Assembly (NCBI GenBank): GCA_964575185.1
Contig: CAZNPW010000002.1
Coordinates: forward strand, 50,192-114,191
Direction: 5' to 3'
DNA length: 64,000 nt
Source: CAZNPW01 sp964575185
Lineage (GTDB): Bacteria > Pseudomonadota > Alphaproteobacteria > Rhodobacterales > Rhodobacteraceae
The position numbers and the translations under genes were made by a program. The notes under the pieces were generated by a model. That model saw only the letters and a list, made by a program, of their open reading frames with translations, was not told the origin of the DNA and ran no database searches. This document shows positions 32,751-40,285 of this stretch, piece by piece. Within the stretch, counting starts at the first letter, position 1; each line of letters begins with the position of its first letter.

Positions 32751-32938
32751 GCGTGGTGAACCTGAACAGGGCGCGGAAGGCCCGCGCGCGCGCGCAGGCC
32801 CGGGCGGCCGCCGCTGCGAATGCCGCCAAGTTCGGGCGGACGACGGGCGAGAAGGCGAAGGACCGGGCGGAGGCGGAGGCGGCGGCGCGGAAGCTGGACG
32901 GGCAGAGGCTGGACGGGCAGAGGCGCGATCCGGAGTAA
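32747..32938 (+). CDS. Small basic DUF4169-family protein
   Basis: The 63-residue protein MSVVNLNRARKARARAQ continues as an Arg/Ala-rich, probably helical chain, with KFGRTTGEKAKDRAEAE near the middle. This matches the DUF4169 family, whose function is unknown. It is coupled to fumC by a 4-bp overlap. A repeated LDGQR near the C-terminus is a local duplication. Confidence 0.78.
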   Translation: MSVVNLNRARKARARAQARAAAAANAAKFGRTTGEKAKDRAEAEAAARKLDGQRLDGQRRDPE

Positions 32939-32987
32939 CCGGCGGTTAACCTCGCCGCCGTAGCCTGCCGGGAAAAGGGGGAGCGCC

Positions 32988-33218
32988 ATGGCGGGACTGC
33001 CGGAGTATCTGTCCGCGGACCACTGGATCGCCCACGTCTTCGCCTCGCAGGCCGCGCGCGACGGGGGCGTCGTCCGTCGCAAGGTGCGCGACGTGGAACG
33101 CTTCGTCGGCCGCGACCCCTTTCTGGGCGAGATGCAGCGGCGCGGCTTTCCGGTGGTGGAGAATGCGGGCCAGTTCGTGATCTTCTGCAACAACGAGCCG
33201 CTGCGCCGGGTGGTGTGA
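32988..33218 (+). CDS. Hypothetical 76-residue protein
   Basis: The frame starts at an ATG preceded by GGGGGAG and encodes MAGLPEYLSADHWIAHVFAS followed by a short alpha/beta chain ending FCNNEPLRRVV. No known domain is recognised. Placement between the DUF4169 gene and the ribbon-helix-helix gene, good ribosome site and normal codon use support a real gene. Confidence 0.65.
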   Translation: MAGLPEYLSADHWIAHVFASQAARDGGVVRRKVRDVERFVGRDPFLGEMQRRGFPVVENAGQFVIFCNNEPLRRVV

Positions 33219-33223
33219 CCGAT

Positions 33224-33286
33224 CGCTTCGAACGAAGCGTGCCGGAGCCTTTGAAGGCTCCGGTCCGGAGTTTTCGAAAACTCCGG
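33224..33286. terminator. Three adjacent perfect palindromes
   Basis: CGCTTCG-AA-CGAAGCG (33224-33239), CCGGAGCCTT-TG-AAGGCTCCGG (33242-33263) and CCGGAGTTTT-CG-AAAACTCCGG (33265-33286) follow one another with 1-2 bp gaps. They begin six bases after the hypothetical gene's stop. The last has T-runs in its stem, so it may act as a terminator. The second and third share CCGGAG ends and look like copies of one element. Confidence 0.7.
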
Positions 33287-33321
33287 TGGCGCCAGGGCGG
33301 GCGGCGGCTATGCTTGCGGCG

Positions 33322-33543
33322 ATGTCCCGGCCTGAAAAGCATTCGGTCACCCTGCACGGGCACCGCACCAGCATCTCGCTCGAACCCGAGTTCTGGCGGG
33401 CCTTCCGCGCGCTTGCCGCACGGCGCGGGGTGAGCCTCAATGCGCTCGCGGCCGAGGTCGACGCGGGCCGGGGACCGGAGGTGGGGCTCGCCTCGGCGAT
33501 CCGGGTGCATGTGCTGCAGGCGGTGCGGGCGGGAGAAGGGTGA
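33322..33543 (+). CDS. Ribbon-helix-helix domain protein
   Basis: The 73-residue protein contains HSVTLHGHRTSISLEPEFWRAF and a second helix GVSLNALAAEVD, the pattern of the RHH_4 family often found near fumC in this group. These may be small DNA-binding dimers. The start at 33322 (MSRPEKHSVT) follows the family length; an ATG at 33310 is an alternative. Neither has a clear ribosome site. It converges on the diguanylate cyclase gene. Confidence 0.7.
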   Translation: MSRPEKHSVTLHGHRTSISLEPEFWRAFRALAARRGVSLNALAAEVDAGRGPEVGLASAIRVHVLQAVRAGEG

Positions 33544-33660
33544 CGACACGGCATGGCCGGGGCCGGACCGTCGGCCGCACCGCGGCGCGGGCGGAGGCGG
33601 GCGCGCCGCGACAGCGGGGGGTGCCCGTGCCGCGGGCGGCCCGGGCCGACGGCTGCGGCC

Positions 33661-34644
33661 TCAGGGCTCGGCCAGGGCAGGCCGGCCGCGGCCTGCGCGT
33701 TTGGCGGCGTAGAGCGCCGCGTCGGCGCGCGCGAGGAGCGACGGGCCGGATTCGCCCGGCCGGGCCGTGGCGATGCCGATGCTGCCCGAGACCCGGCATG
33801 CCTGGCCCTGGAACGCGATCGGCGCTTCGAGCCGGGAGATCAGGCGCCGGGCGATGGCGATGAGCGTGGCCGGATCGGTCTGGCCCGGCAGGATCATCGC
33901 GAACTCGTCCCCGCCGAGGCGCGCCACGACGTCCCCCGCCCGGGTGGCGCGGAGCATCGCCCGGGCCGAGGCCATCAGCACGACGTCGCCCGCCGCGTGG
34001 CCCAGGCTGTCGTTGACCTGCTTGAAGAAGTCGAGGTCGACCTGCATGACCGCGAAGGGCTGGCCGACGGCGACGCTGCGCGCGAGCTGCTGCTCGAAGC
34101 CGCGGCGGTTCACGAGGCCGGTCAGCATGTCGGTCAGCGCGGCGGTCTCGGCCGCGGACTTCGCCGCGAAGAGCTGGCCGTTCACGCGGCCGAGCTCGTC
34201 CATCAGCGTGGCCTTGGCCTCGATCAGGTAGAGCAGGTCGACGGCGAGGTCGGTCGGCGCGAAGTCGGCGACGGTCAGGCCGAGGTCGCGGACCGCGGTG
34301 TCGAGGTGGCTGCCGAAGGACAGGTTGACCAGGATGCCGTCGCCGCAGGGAACGGCGATCCCCTGCAGGCGGATGCGCCGGTGGCTGCGGTCCACGAGCG
34401 TCAGCCGCTGGCCGAGACAGCGGCCGAGCGCCGCCATGTCGGGCAGCGGCCGCAACCGCCGCACCTCGAACAGGGTGAAGAGATCGCGGCCCCGGGCGTC
34501 GGCGACCAGCCGCCGCGCGGTCGGACCCGCCTGCACCACGCAGCCCTGCGCGTCCAGCCGCAGGTGCATCGGCATCAGCGCCGACAGCGCCGCGGCGGAC
34601 AGCCCGGAGGCGCCCGGGGCGGGCCTGGTCCCGCCGCCGTCCAT
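33661..34644 (-). CDS. GGDEF diguanylate cyclase paired with the H-NOX-like protein
   Basis: The 327-residue protein has an N-terminal sensor/dimerisation region (about residues 20-150, similar to HNOB-associated domains), a short coiled segment (VNGQLFAAKSAAETAAL) and a C-terminal GGDEF domain. The catalytic motif LGGDEF is intact and an inhibitory I-site RAGD lies five residues before it, so it should make cyclic di-GMP with product inhibition. Its ATG at 34644 shares one base with the upstream stop (TGATG); a GTG at 34647 is also possible. It is probably controlled by direct contact with the upstream protein. Confidence 0.87.
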   Translation of the reverse strand: MDGGGTRPAPGASGLSAAALSALMPMHLRLDAQGCVVQAGPTARRLVADARGRDLFTLFEVRRLRPLPDMAALGRCLGQRLTLVDRSHRRIRLQGIAVPCGDGILVNLSFGSHLDTAVRDLGLTVADFAPTDLAVDLLYLIEAKATLMDELGRVNGQLFAAKSAAETAALTDMLTGLVNRRGFEQQLARSVAVGQPFAVMQVDLDFFKQVNDSLGHAAGDVVLMASARAMLRATRAGDVVARLGGDEFAMILPGQTDPATLIAIARRLISRLEAPIAFQGQACRVSGSIGIATARPGESGPSLLARADAALYAAKRAGRGRPALAEP

Positions 34645-35240
34645 CACGGCACCGCCGCGACGAGCTGGAAGGCCTTGGCGGCCTGGTGCCCGGCGTCGAC
34701 GAGGTGGATCGCCACCGCCTCCCCGCCGCCGCCGCCGTCCCCGCCGGCGTCGTCGCGGTGTTCCAGCAGCGCCAGCGCGCCGTAATCGTCGGCCATGGCG
34801 CGCAGGAGCCCGGTCAGCACATGGCCCGTTCCCGGCAAGCCGCCGCGGATGCGCAGCAGGAAACGCCCGTCCCCCGTTTCGTCCAGCCGCATTTCGGGCA
34901 GGGCGAGCGTCGGCAGCGCCAGGCGGCAGCGGTCGGGCAGGTCTTCGAGCGACATCAGGAAGTCGACGAAGCCGTCGCCGCCGAACCGCAGCAGCCGTCG
35001 CAGCGGCCCCACCCCTTCGTGCGAGGCGAGGTAGATGCCGAAATCTTCCAGCACCGCGTCGGCCGGACGGTCGAGCACGCCCGCCGTGGCGGCGACGGCG
35101 GCGGCGATCACGCCCGGATCATGCGCCGCGAAGGTTTCGGCGGGCAGGTCCTTCAGCACGGCCGTCACCTCGCCCCAGGCGCGCGGCCCGTAGGCGGCGT
35201 GGACGAAGCCGCGGAATGCCTTATGAACCAGCCCGTGCAT
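34644..35240 (-). CDS. H-NOX/HNOB-like domain protein lacking the usual heme ligand
   Basis: The 198-residue protein starts MHGLVHKAFRGFVHAAYG, typical of heme-NO-binding domains, and keeps the helix FVDFLMSLEDLPDRCRL (residues 91-107). In heme-binding H-NOX proteins this helix carries the proximal His, as in DEVHLQL of the Thermoanaerobacter protein. Here the position is Pro/Asp, and the YxSxR propionate motif is also not seen. It may therefore not bind heme, or bind it differently. It is cotranscribed with a diguanylate cyclase, so a signalling role is likely. A Gly/Asp-rich insert lies near residue 170. Confidence 0.75.
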   Translation of the reverse strand: MHGLVHKAFRGFVHAAYGPRAWGEVTAVLKDLPAETFAAHDPGVIAAAVAATAGVLDRPADAVLEDFGIYLASHEGVGPLRRLLRFGGDGFVDFLMSLEDLPDRCRLALPTLALPEMRLDETGDGRFLLRIRGGLPGTGHVLTGLLRAMADDYGALALLEHRDDAGGDGGGGGEAVAIHLVDAGHQAAKAFQLVAAVP

Positions 35241-35298
35241 CGCACCCCCATTCCCGGGCAGTGTCGCAGGCAGGAGTTAACGGATCCCGAACGGGCCT

Positions 35299-36855
35299 TC
35301 AGAAATCGGTCGGCGCGCCGCCTTCCTGTTTCCGCCGGGCGACGAAGCGGTCCAGCGCCTCGCGCGCGGCGTGGTCCATCGGCGGGGGCTCGAACCCGGC
35401 CAGGATCTCGCGGTACATCCGGTGCGCGCGTTCGTGCGTCCAGACCGCGCCGTCGAGGTTCCAGGCCTCGTAGTTGCGCCAGTCGCTGACGAAGGGCTGG
35501 TAGAAGGCGGTCTGGTAGCGGTCCTGGGTGTGCTGCACGCCGAAGTAGTGCCCGCCCGCGCCGACCTCGCGGATGGCGTCGATGGCGAGGTCGTCGTCGG
35601 TGGTGGCCCAGAGCCGGTCGTCGCAATAGCGCTGGAGCATCTGGAGCACCTCGCAGTCCATCACGAACTTCTCGGGGCTGGCGATCAGCCCGCCCTCGAG
35701 CCACCCGGCCGCGTGGAAGACGAGGTTGCTGCCCGACTGCATCGCGGCCCAGAGCGAGTTCATCGTCTCCCACATCGCCTGGGCGTCGGGGACGTTGGCC
35801 GCACAGGTGCCCGAGGAGCGGATCGGCACGCCGTAGAAGCGGCAGAGCTGGCCCGTCATCTGCGTGGCGCGGATGTATTCGGGCGTGCCGAAGGCGGGCG
35901 CGCCCGACTTCATGTCGACGTTCGAGGTGAAGGTGCCGATGGCGACGGGGCAGCCCGGTGCGATCCATTGCAGCAGCGCGATGGCGACCAGCGCCTCGGC
36001 CAGCGACAGCGCGACCGCCCCGGCCAGCGTCACGGGGGCCATGGCCCCGGCGAGCGTGAAGGGCGTGACGATCACCGCCTGCCCGCGCCGCGCCATCCGC
36101 ATCGCCCCGTCGAGCATCGGATAGTCGTGCTTCAGCGGGCTGACCGAGTTGATGTTGGTATACATCCGGGGCGTCGCGTCGAACTCCGACGGCGACAGTC
36201 CCCCGGCCAGCCGCACCATCTCCATCGCGTCCTCGACCCGCTCGGCCCCCAGCGAATAGGCGTGGACGGCCTTGTCGGTGACGGTCAGGAGTTCCTGCAG
36301 GCAGTCGAGGTGGCGGACGGAGGGGTGGACGTCGACGGGTTCGACCGAATAGCCCCCCGCAAGGTGGATGCAGTTGAAATACTGCGTCAGGCGCACGAAC
36401 TCCTGGAACGCGGCCCAGTTGCCGGTGCGCTTGCCGCGTTCGAGGTCCCAGACGTTGGGCGGCGAGGCGACCGCGCCGAAGACGATGTGCTGCCCGCCCA
36501 GCATGACCGCGCGGTCGGCGTTGCGCGGGGTGATCGGGAAGGTCGCGGGCGCGCGGGCCAGCATCTCCATCACGAAGGCCTCGTCCATGCGGACGTTCTG
36601 GCCGTTCACGATGCAGCCCGCGGCCTTCAGGTGTGACAGGGCCTCGGGGTTCAGCATCTCGACCCCGATCTCGGCCAGGATGCGCATCGCGCCCTTGTGG
36701 ATGCGCTGCACGCCGTCGTCGTCGAGCGGTCCGATCGGGCGGTCGGGGTTGACGGGCAGCCGCCAGGGCATCTGGTCGATGGTCGCCGTGCCGGCGCGGG
36801 CCATGTTGCCCGCCCGCCCCCCGGCCCGCCTGCGCGGCCTTGCGTCGTCGTTCAT
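35299..36855 (-). CDS. MttB-family (trimethylamine methyltransferase-like) protein, non-pyrrolysine
   Basis: The 518-residue TIM-barrel protein belongs to the MttB superfamily (segments DGVQRIHKGAMRILAEIGVE, SGTCAANVPDAQAMWETMNS). The frame has no internal TAG, so this is the pyrrolysine-free branch, members of which demethylate quaternary amines such as glycine betaine onto a corrinoid protein. No corrinoid protein or second methyltransferase gene is nearby, so the partner and substrate are unknown. The N-terminus is Arg-rich. The ATG at 36855 follows a G-run. Confidence 0.83.
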   Translation of the reverse strand: MNDDARPRRRAGGRAGNMARAGTATIDQMPWRLPVNPDRPIGPLDDDGVQRIHKGAMRILAEIGVEMLNPEALSHLKAAGCIVNGQNVRMDEAFVMEMLARAPATFPITPRNADRAVMLGGQHIVFGAVASPPNVWDLERGKRTGNWAAFQEFVRLTQYFNCIHLAGGYSVEPVDVHPSVRHLDCLQELLTVTDKAVHAYSLGAERVEDAMEMVRLAGGLSPSEFDATPRMYTNINSVSPLKHDYPMLDGAMRMARRGQAVIVTPFTLAGAMAPVTLAGAVALSLAEALVAIALLQWIAPGCPVAIGTFTSNVDMKSGAPAFGTPEYIRATQMTGQLCRFYGVPIRSSGTCAANVPDAQAMWETMNSLWAAMQSGSNLVFHAAGWLEGGLIASPEKFVMDCEVLQMLQRYCDDRLWATTDDDLAIDAIREVGAGGHYFGVQHTQDRYQTAFYQPFVSDWRNYEAWNLDGAVWTHERAHRMYREILAGFEPPPMDHAAREALDRFVARRKQEGGAPTDF

Positions 36856-36932
36856 GGGAACCCCCCCGGCTGCGGGCAGCTTGGCGCATCGCCGGGGGCG
36901 GCGAAGGTTCGTGCCCGACAGGAGATGTCGCT

Positions 36933-37622
36933 TTAAGCCGCGTCGAGCCAGGCGGGCAGGTGCGTGATGTCGGGCAGCACCGCGTCGGCGAGGTCGCGCA
37001 GGTCCGCGGCCGTGGCGATGCCGGTCAGCACGCCGACCGTCACCATGCGCGCCGCGCGCCCCGCGGCGAGGTCGTGGCGGCTGTCGCCCACCATCGCGAC
37101 GCGGCCCGCGGGCAGGCCCGCGCGGGCGGCGAAGGCGGTCAGCATCCCCGGCCCGGGCTTGGCCCCGAAGCCCGAATCGCAGCCCGCCACCAGGTCGAAG
37201 AGGCCGGTCGCCCCGTGGCGGGCAAGGTGCGCGCGGGCCGGGGCCTCGGTGTCGTTGGTGGCGAGCCCCAGGCGCAGGCCGCGCGCACGCAGGGACGCGA
37301 GGAACGGCGCAAGCGCCGTCACCGGCTGCATCTCGGCCGCCATGGCCAAGCGGTTCAGGTGCGCCTCGAGCGCGTCGGCCTGCCATGCGGGCAGGAGCGG
37401 CAGCAGCGTCAGCGCGATGTCGCGGGGGGTGCCGGCGATGACCGGGCTGTCGGCCACGAAATCGCCCGTGTGGGGCAGAAAGCCGATCGCGCGCGCCATC
37501 GCGGCGTGGTCGGCGTCGGCCGACAGGCTGTGCAGCACGGTTTCCGTCCAGCGGCCCCAGCTCGCGCGGAAGTCGAACAGCGTGCCGTCCTTGTCGAAGA
37601 CGATTCCGCCGATGTCGCGCAT
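36933..37622 (-). CDS. HAD-superfamily hydrolase (phosphoglycolate phosphatase-like)
   Basis: The 229-residue protein has the four HAD motifs: VFDKDGTLFDF, LATNDTEAP, the Lys in FGAKPGPG, and MVGDSRHDL. The helical cap is type C1. The likely role is removal of phosphate from a small metabolite such as 2-phosphoglycolate; specificity cannot be assigned. The ATG at 37622 places the first HAD motif at residue 8, as usual. Confidence 0.85.
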   Translation of the reverse strand: MRDIGGIVFDKDGTLFDFRASWGRWTETVLHSLSADADHAAMARAIGFLPHTGDFVADSPVIAGTPRDIALTLLPLLPAWQADALEAHLNRLAMAAEMQPVTALAPFLASLRARGLRLGLATNDTEAPARAHLARHGATGLFDLVAGCDSGFGAKPGPGMLTAFAARAGLPAGRVAMVGDSRHDLAAGRAARMVTVGVLTGIATAADLRDLADAVLPDITHLPAWLDAA

Positions 37623-37666
37623 GCCTGCCCCCCGCTGCCGCGGCGGAGCGTGGCCGATCGCGCCCG

Positions 37667-37945
37667 TCAGGTCCAGAGCGGGGCCTGCCCGCCGGGCAGC
37701 GCGGCCCGGACCTGCGCGACGTCTTCGGGCCGGATGCCCACGGCAGCGGCGGCGGCGATGACGCGGGCGTCGTCCTGCAGCACGAAATCGGTCACCGCCG
37801 CGAGGAACTCGGGCCGCGCCGCCTGCGCGGCGAGGTCCGCGGGTGCCAGCCCCGCCTCGGCGAGGAAGGCCGCGACCAACGCCTCCTCCCCCGCGAGCCA
37901 CAGGAACATCCCCGTCGCCAGATCCTCGGCCCGTTGCGCCTTCAT
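37667..37945 (-). CDS. DUF3572-family protein
   Basis: The 92-residue helical protein begins MKAQRAEDLATGMFLWLAGE and matches the DUF3572 family of alphaproteobacteria, function unknown. It is divergent from the PleD-like gene. The 141-bp gap between them holds an 8-bp hairpin, CCCCGAAA (37990-37997) with TTTCGGGG (38001-38008), in a relatively AT-rich stretch likely to contain both promoters. Confidence 0.75.
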   Translation of the reverse strand: MKAQRAEDLATGMFLWLAGEEALVAAFLAEAGLAPADLAAQAARPEFLAAVTDFVLQDDARVIAAAAAVGIRPEDVAQVRAALPGGQAPLWT

Positions 37946-38086
37946 TGCCCCGCCTTTGGCACGATTCCGCCGGTTCGGTTGACACCACCCCCCGAAATCT
38001 TTTCGGGGAAAGCTTTTCTTAACGACTTTAGCACCAGATGTTCGGACAGCGCACGACGTGCTGAGGTCAAGCCGCTAGAAGGTGAC

Positions 38087-39463
38087 ATGTCCGGCCGAAT
38101 CCTGATCGTCGACGATGTGGCCACCAACCGCATCGTCCTGAAGGTGAAACTCGCCTCGGCGCATTACGTGCCGCTGACGGCGGGGTCGGGGGCCGAATGC
38201 CTGCGCGTCGCCCGGCGCGAGGTGCCGGACCTGATCCTGCTCGACCTGATGCTGCCCGACATGGACGGGACCGCCGTGCTTGCCGCCCTACGGGCCGATC
38301 CAGTGACCGGCGCGATTCCCGTCGTCGTGCTGTCTTCCTCGCACGAGCCGCGGCTCAGGATGGCCGCGCTCGCGGCGGGGGCGGAGGATTTCCTGGCCAA
38401 GCCGGTGGCCGACGAGGTGCTGCTGGCGCGGCTGCGCAACCTTCTGCGGGCGCGCAGCAGCACGATCGACGGGCTGACCTCGCCCCCCGGCGCGCTGCTG
38501 ATGCAGGGGATGGCCGAGGCGCAGGCGGGCTTCGCCGCGGTGCCCGACCGGATCGCGGTGATCGCGGCCGACCCCGGTGCCGCGATGGGCTGGCGGCAGG
38601 CGCTGCGGGCGCACATGACCGCCGACTGGCGGCTGCTGACGCCCGAGGCGGCGCTGGGCGACGGGGTGGAGGAGGCCGACCTCTTCTTCATCGACGCGCG
38701 GGGCCTCGACACCCAGGCGGCGCTGCGGATGGTGTCGGACCTGCGCAGCCGCAGCCGCTCGCGCCATGCCGCGATCGTGCTCGCGGCGGCGGGGCTGCCC
38801 GCCGACCAGCAGGCGACGGCCTACGACGTGGGTGTCAACGACCTGGTCGACCAGGGCGTGACGGCGACCGAGGTGGCGCTGCGGCTGCGCGGCCTCGTCC
38901 AGCGCAAGCGCGGCGCCGACCAGGCCCGCGCGGCGCTGCGCGACCACCTGCGGCTGGCGGTGATCGACCCGCTGACGGGCCTGTTCAACCGCCGCTACGC
39001 GCTGCCGCGGCTCGACGACATCGCGGCGGCCGCGGCGCGGGCGGGGTCGGTCTACGCGGTGATGATCGCCGACCTCGACCACTTCAAGGACGTGAACGAC
39101 CGCCACGGCCACGCTGCGGGCGACGCGGTGCTGGCCGAGGTCTCGGCGCGGCTGTCGGCCAACCTGCGCGGCAGCGACATGATCGCCCGGATCGGCGGGG
39201 AGGAGTTCCTGATCGTCCTGCCCGACACCTCGCCGATGGAGGCGCAGGCGGCGGCCGACCGGCTGCGCCGGGTGATCCGCGACCGCCCCGTCACGGTGTC
39301 GCGCGAGACGGCGGTGAAGGTCACGCTGTCGATCGGCCTCGCGGTCGTTCCCGCCGCGACGCACGCCGAACCCGCCACGGTCTCGATCGACCGCGCCGAC
39401 CGGGCCCTTTTGGAAGCCAAGGCCAGCGGCCGCGACCGCGTGATCGTCTGCCGCGCTGCTTGA
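38087..39463 (+). CDS. pleD: PleD-like response regulator: REC-REC-GGDEF
   Basis: The 458-residue protein has a canonical receiver domain (ILIVDDVATNR, phospho-acceptor Asp in LLDLMLPDMDG, Lys in LAKPV). A degenerate second receiver (about residues 155-280) and a C-terminal cyclase domain with IGGEEF follow. An I-site RGSD sits five residues before the GGEEF, so c-di-GMP synthesis should be phosphorylation-activated and product-inhibited. The ATG at 38087 follows AAGGTGAC. No divK gene is adjacent, unlike Caulobacter. This is the second cyclase gene within 6 kb. Confidence 0.9.
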   Translation: MSGRILIVDDVATNRIVLKVKLASAHYVPLTAGSGAECLRVARREVPDLILLDLMLPDMDGTAVLAALRADPVTGAIPVVVLSSSHEPRLRMAALAAGAEDFLAKPVADEVLLARLRNLLRARSSTIDGLTSPPGALLMQGMAEAQAGFAAVPDRIAVIAADPGAAMGWRQALRAHMTADWRLLTPEAALGDGVEEADLFFIDARGLDTQAALRMVSDLRSRSRSRHAAIVLAAAGLPADQQATAYDVGVNDLVDQGVTATEVALRLRGLVQRKRGADQARAALRDHLRLAVIDPLTGLFNRRYALPRLDDIAAAAARAGSVYAVMIADLDHFKDVNDRHGHAAGDAVLAEVSARLSANLRGSDMIARIGGEEFLIVLPDTSPMEAQAAADRLRRVIRDRPVTVSRETAVKVTLSIGLAVVPAATHAEPATVSIDRADRALLEAKASGRDRVIVCRAA

Positions 39464-39877
39464 GGCCGGGCCGCGCGGAGCGGCAGTCGGGTGACGGGCG
39501 CAGCCGGACCGGACCGGGGGGCCGCCCGAACCCGCCGGGACTGCACGAGGGCAGATCGCGGGCGCAGCCGGGCCGGACCGAAGGGGGGGACGCCCGAACC
39601 CGCCGGGACCGCACGAGGGCAGGTCGCGGGCGCAGCCGGGCCGGAGGGGGGGACCGCCCGAACCCGTCGGGACCGCACAAGGGCAGATCGCGGGCGCAGC
39701 CGGGCCGGAGGGGGGGACCGCCCGAAACGCTGCGCCTGGCATCGGGTGCGACAGGCCCGGCGGTCGGCGACCGCCACCGCAGCGGCCGACCGGGTCGCGC
39801 CGATCCGGCGTGACATCGTGGCGCAAGGGCGAAATGACCCCTCACGCCGGGACGCGGGACGGCGTATCTGCCCGGGA
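39464..39877. other. 414-bp intergenic region dominated by a tandem repeat
   Basis: The region lies between pleD and the DUF983 gene on the same strand. Positions 39496-39727 are a tandem repeat. The flanks, 39464-39495 and 39728-39877, show no gene; the latter contains a possible promoter region for the DUF983 gene, but no clear boxes. Long open frames on both strands across the repeat are a consequence of its GC content. Confidence 0.6.
39496..39727. repeat. 64-68 bp tandem repeat, about 3.6 copies
   Basis: Copies begin with GGGCGCAGCCGG at 39496, 39560, 39628 and 39692. Each continues through a G-run, CCGCCCGAACCCG(C/T)CGGGAC, GCACGAGGGCAG and ATCGC. Periods are 64, 68 and 64 bp; the last copy breaks off after CCGCCCGAA. 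Copies differ by single substitutions and 1-4 bp indels in the G-run. The lack of unique spacers excludes a CRISPR array. Function unknown. Confidence 0.85.
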
Positions 39878-40285
39878 ATGGCCCTGACCGATCATCCCGA
39901 GGCGCACGCCGCCGACGACGACCGCCCGCTGCGGGTCGCCCTGCGCCGGGGGTGGCGGCGGCGCTGTCCGGCCTGCGGGGCGGGGCCGATGATGACGGGC
40001 TACCTCGCGGTCGCCGACCACTGCACGGTCTGCGGCACCGCGCTGCACCACCAGCGCGCCGACGACGGCCCGGCCTATCTGACGATCCTGATCGTCGGGC
40101 ACCTGATGGCCCCGCTGCTGCTGTGGGCCTTCGTCACCTGGCGGCCCGACCCGCTGGTCCTGCTGACCGTCTTCTCGGTCGGGACGGTCGGGCTGTCGCT
40201 GTATCTGCTGCCGCGGCTGAAGGGGGTGCTCGTCGCGCTGCAATGGTCGCGCCGGATGCACGGCTTCGGGGCCGATCAGGCCTGA
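39878..40285 (+). CDS. DUF983-family membrane protein with zinc ribbon
   Basis: The 135-residue protein has a Cys4 ribbon, CPACG near residue 34 and CTVCG near residue 52, followed by two membrane helices and a short C-terminus. This is the DUF983 family. Some members are encoded near cytochrome oxidase genes, but no such context exists here. Its last 10 bp overlap the desaturase gene on the other strand. Confidence 0.85.
   Translation: MALTDHPEAHAADDDRPLRVALRRGWRRRCPACGAGPMMTGYLAVADHCTVCGTALHHQRADDGPAYLTILIVGHLMAPLLLWAFVTWRPDPLVLLTVFSVGTVGLSLYLLPRLKGVLVALQWSRRMHGFGADQA

Noticed and set aside
33568..33652. CCGTCGGCC and GGCCGACGG pair between the ribbon-helix-helix and cyclase genes as a terminator
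   Set aside because: The 67-bp loop is too long for an intrinsic terminator and the region is uniformly GC-rich; the pairing may be chance.
35299..36855. Pyrrolysine-containing trimethylamine methyltransferase
   Set aside because: The frame has no internal TAG, and no pyl genes are visible.
38019..38036. CtrA site upstream of pleD (TTAACGACTTTAG)
   Set aside because: Only one TTAA half is present at the required spacing; the second half is TTTAG and out of phase.
39496..39727. Possible CRISPR array
   Set aside because: Whole units repeat without unique spacers, the copies are imperfect, and no cas genes are present.
39052..39816. Minus-strand frame with repeated RSALVRSRRVRA-like peptides over the tandem repeat
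   Set aside because: The repetition reflects the DNA repeat, it overlaps the conserved GGDEF domain antisense, and the repeat units change frame at the 68-bp unit.
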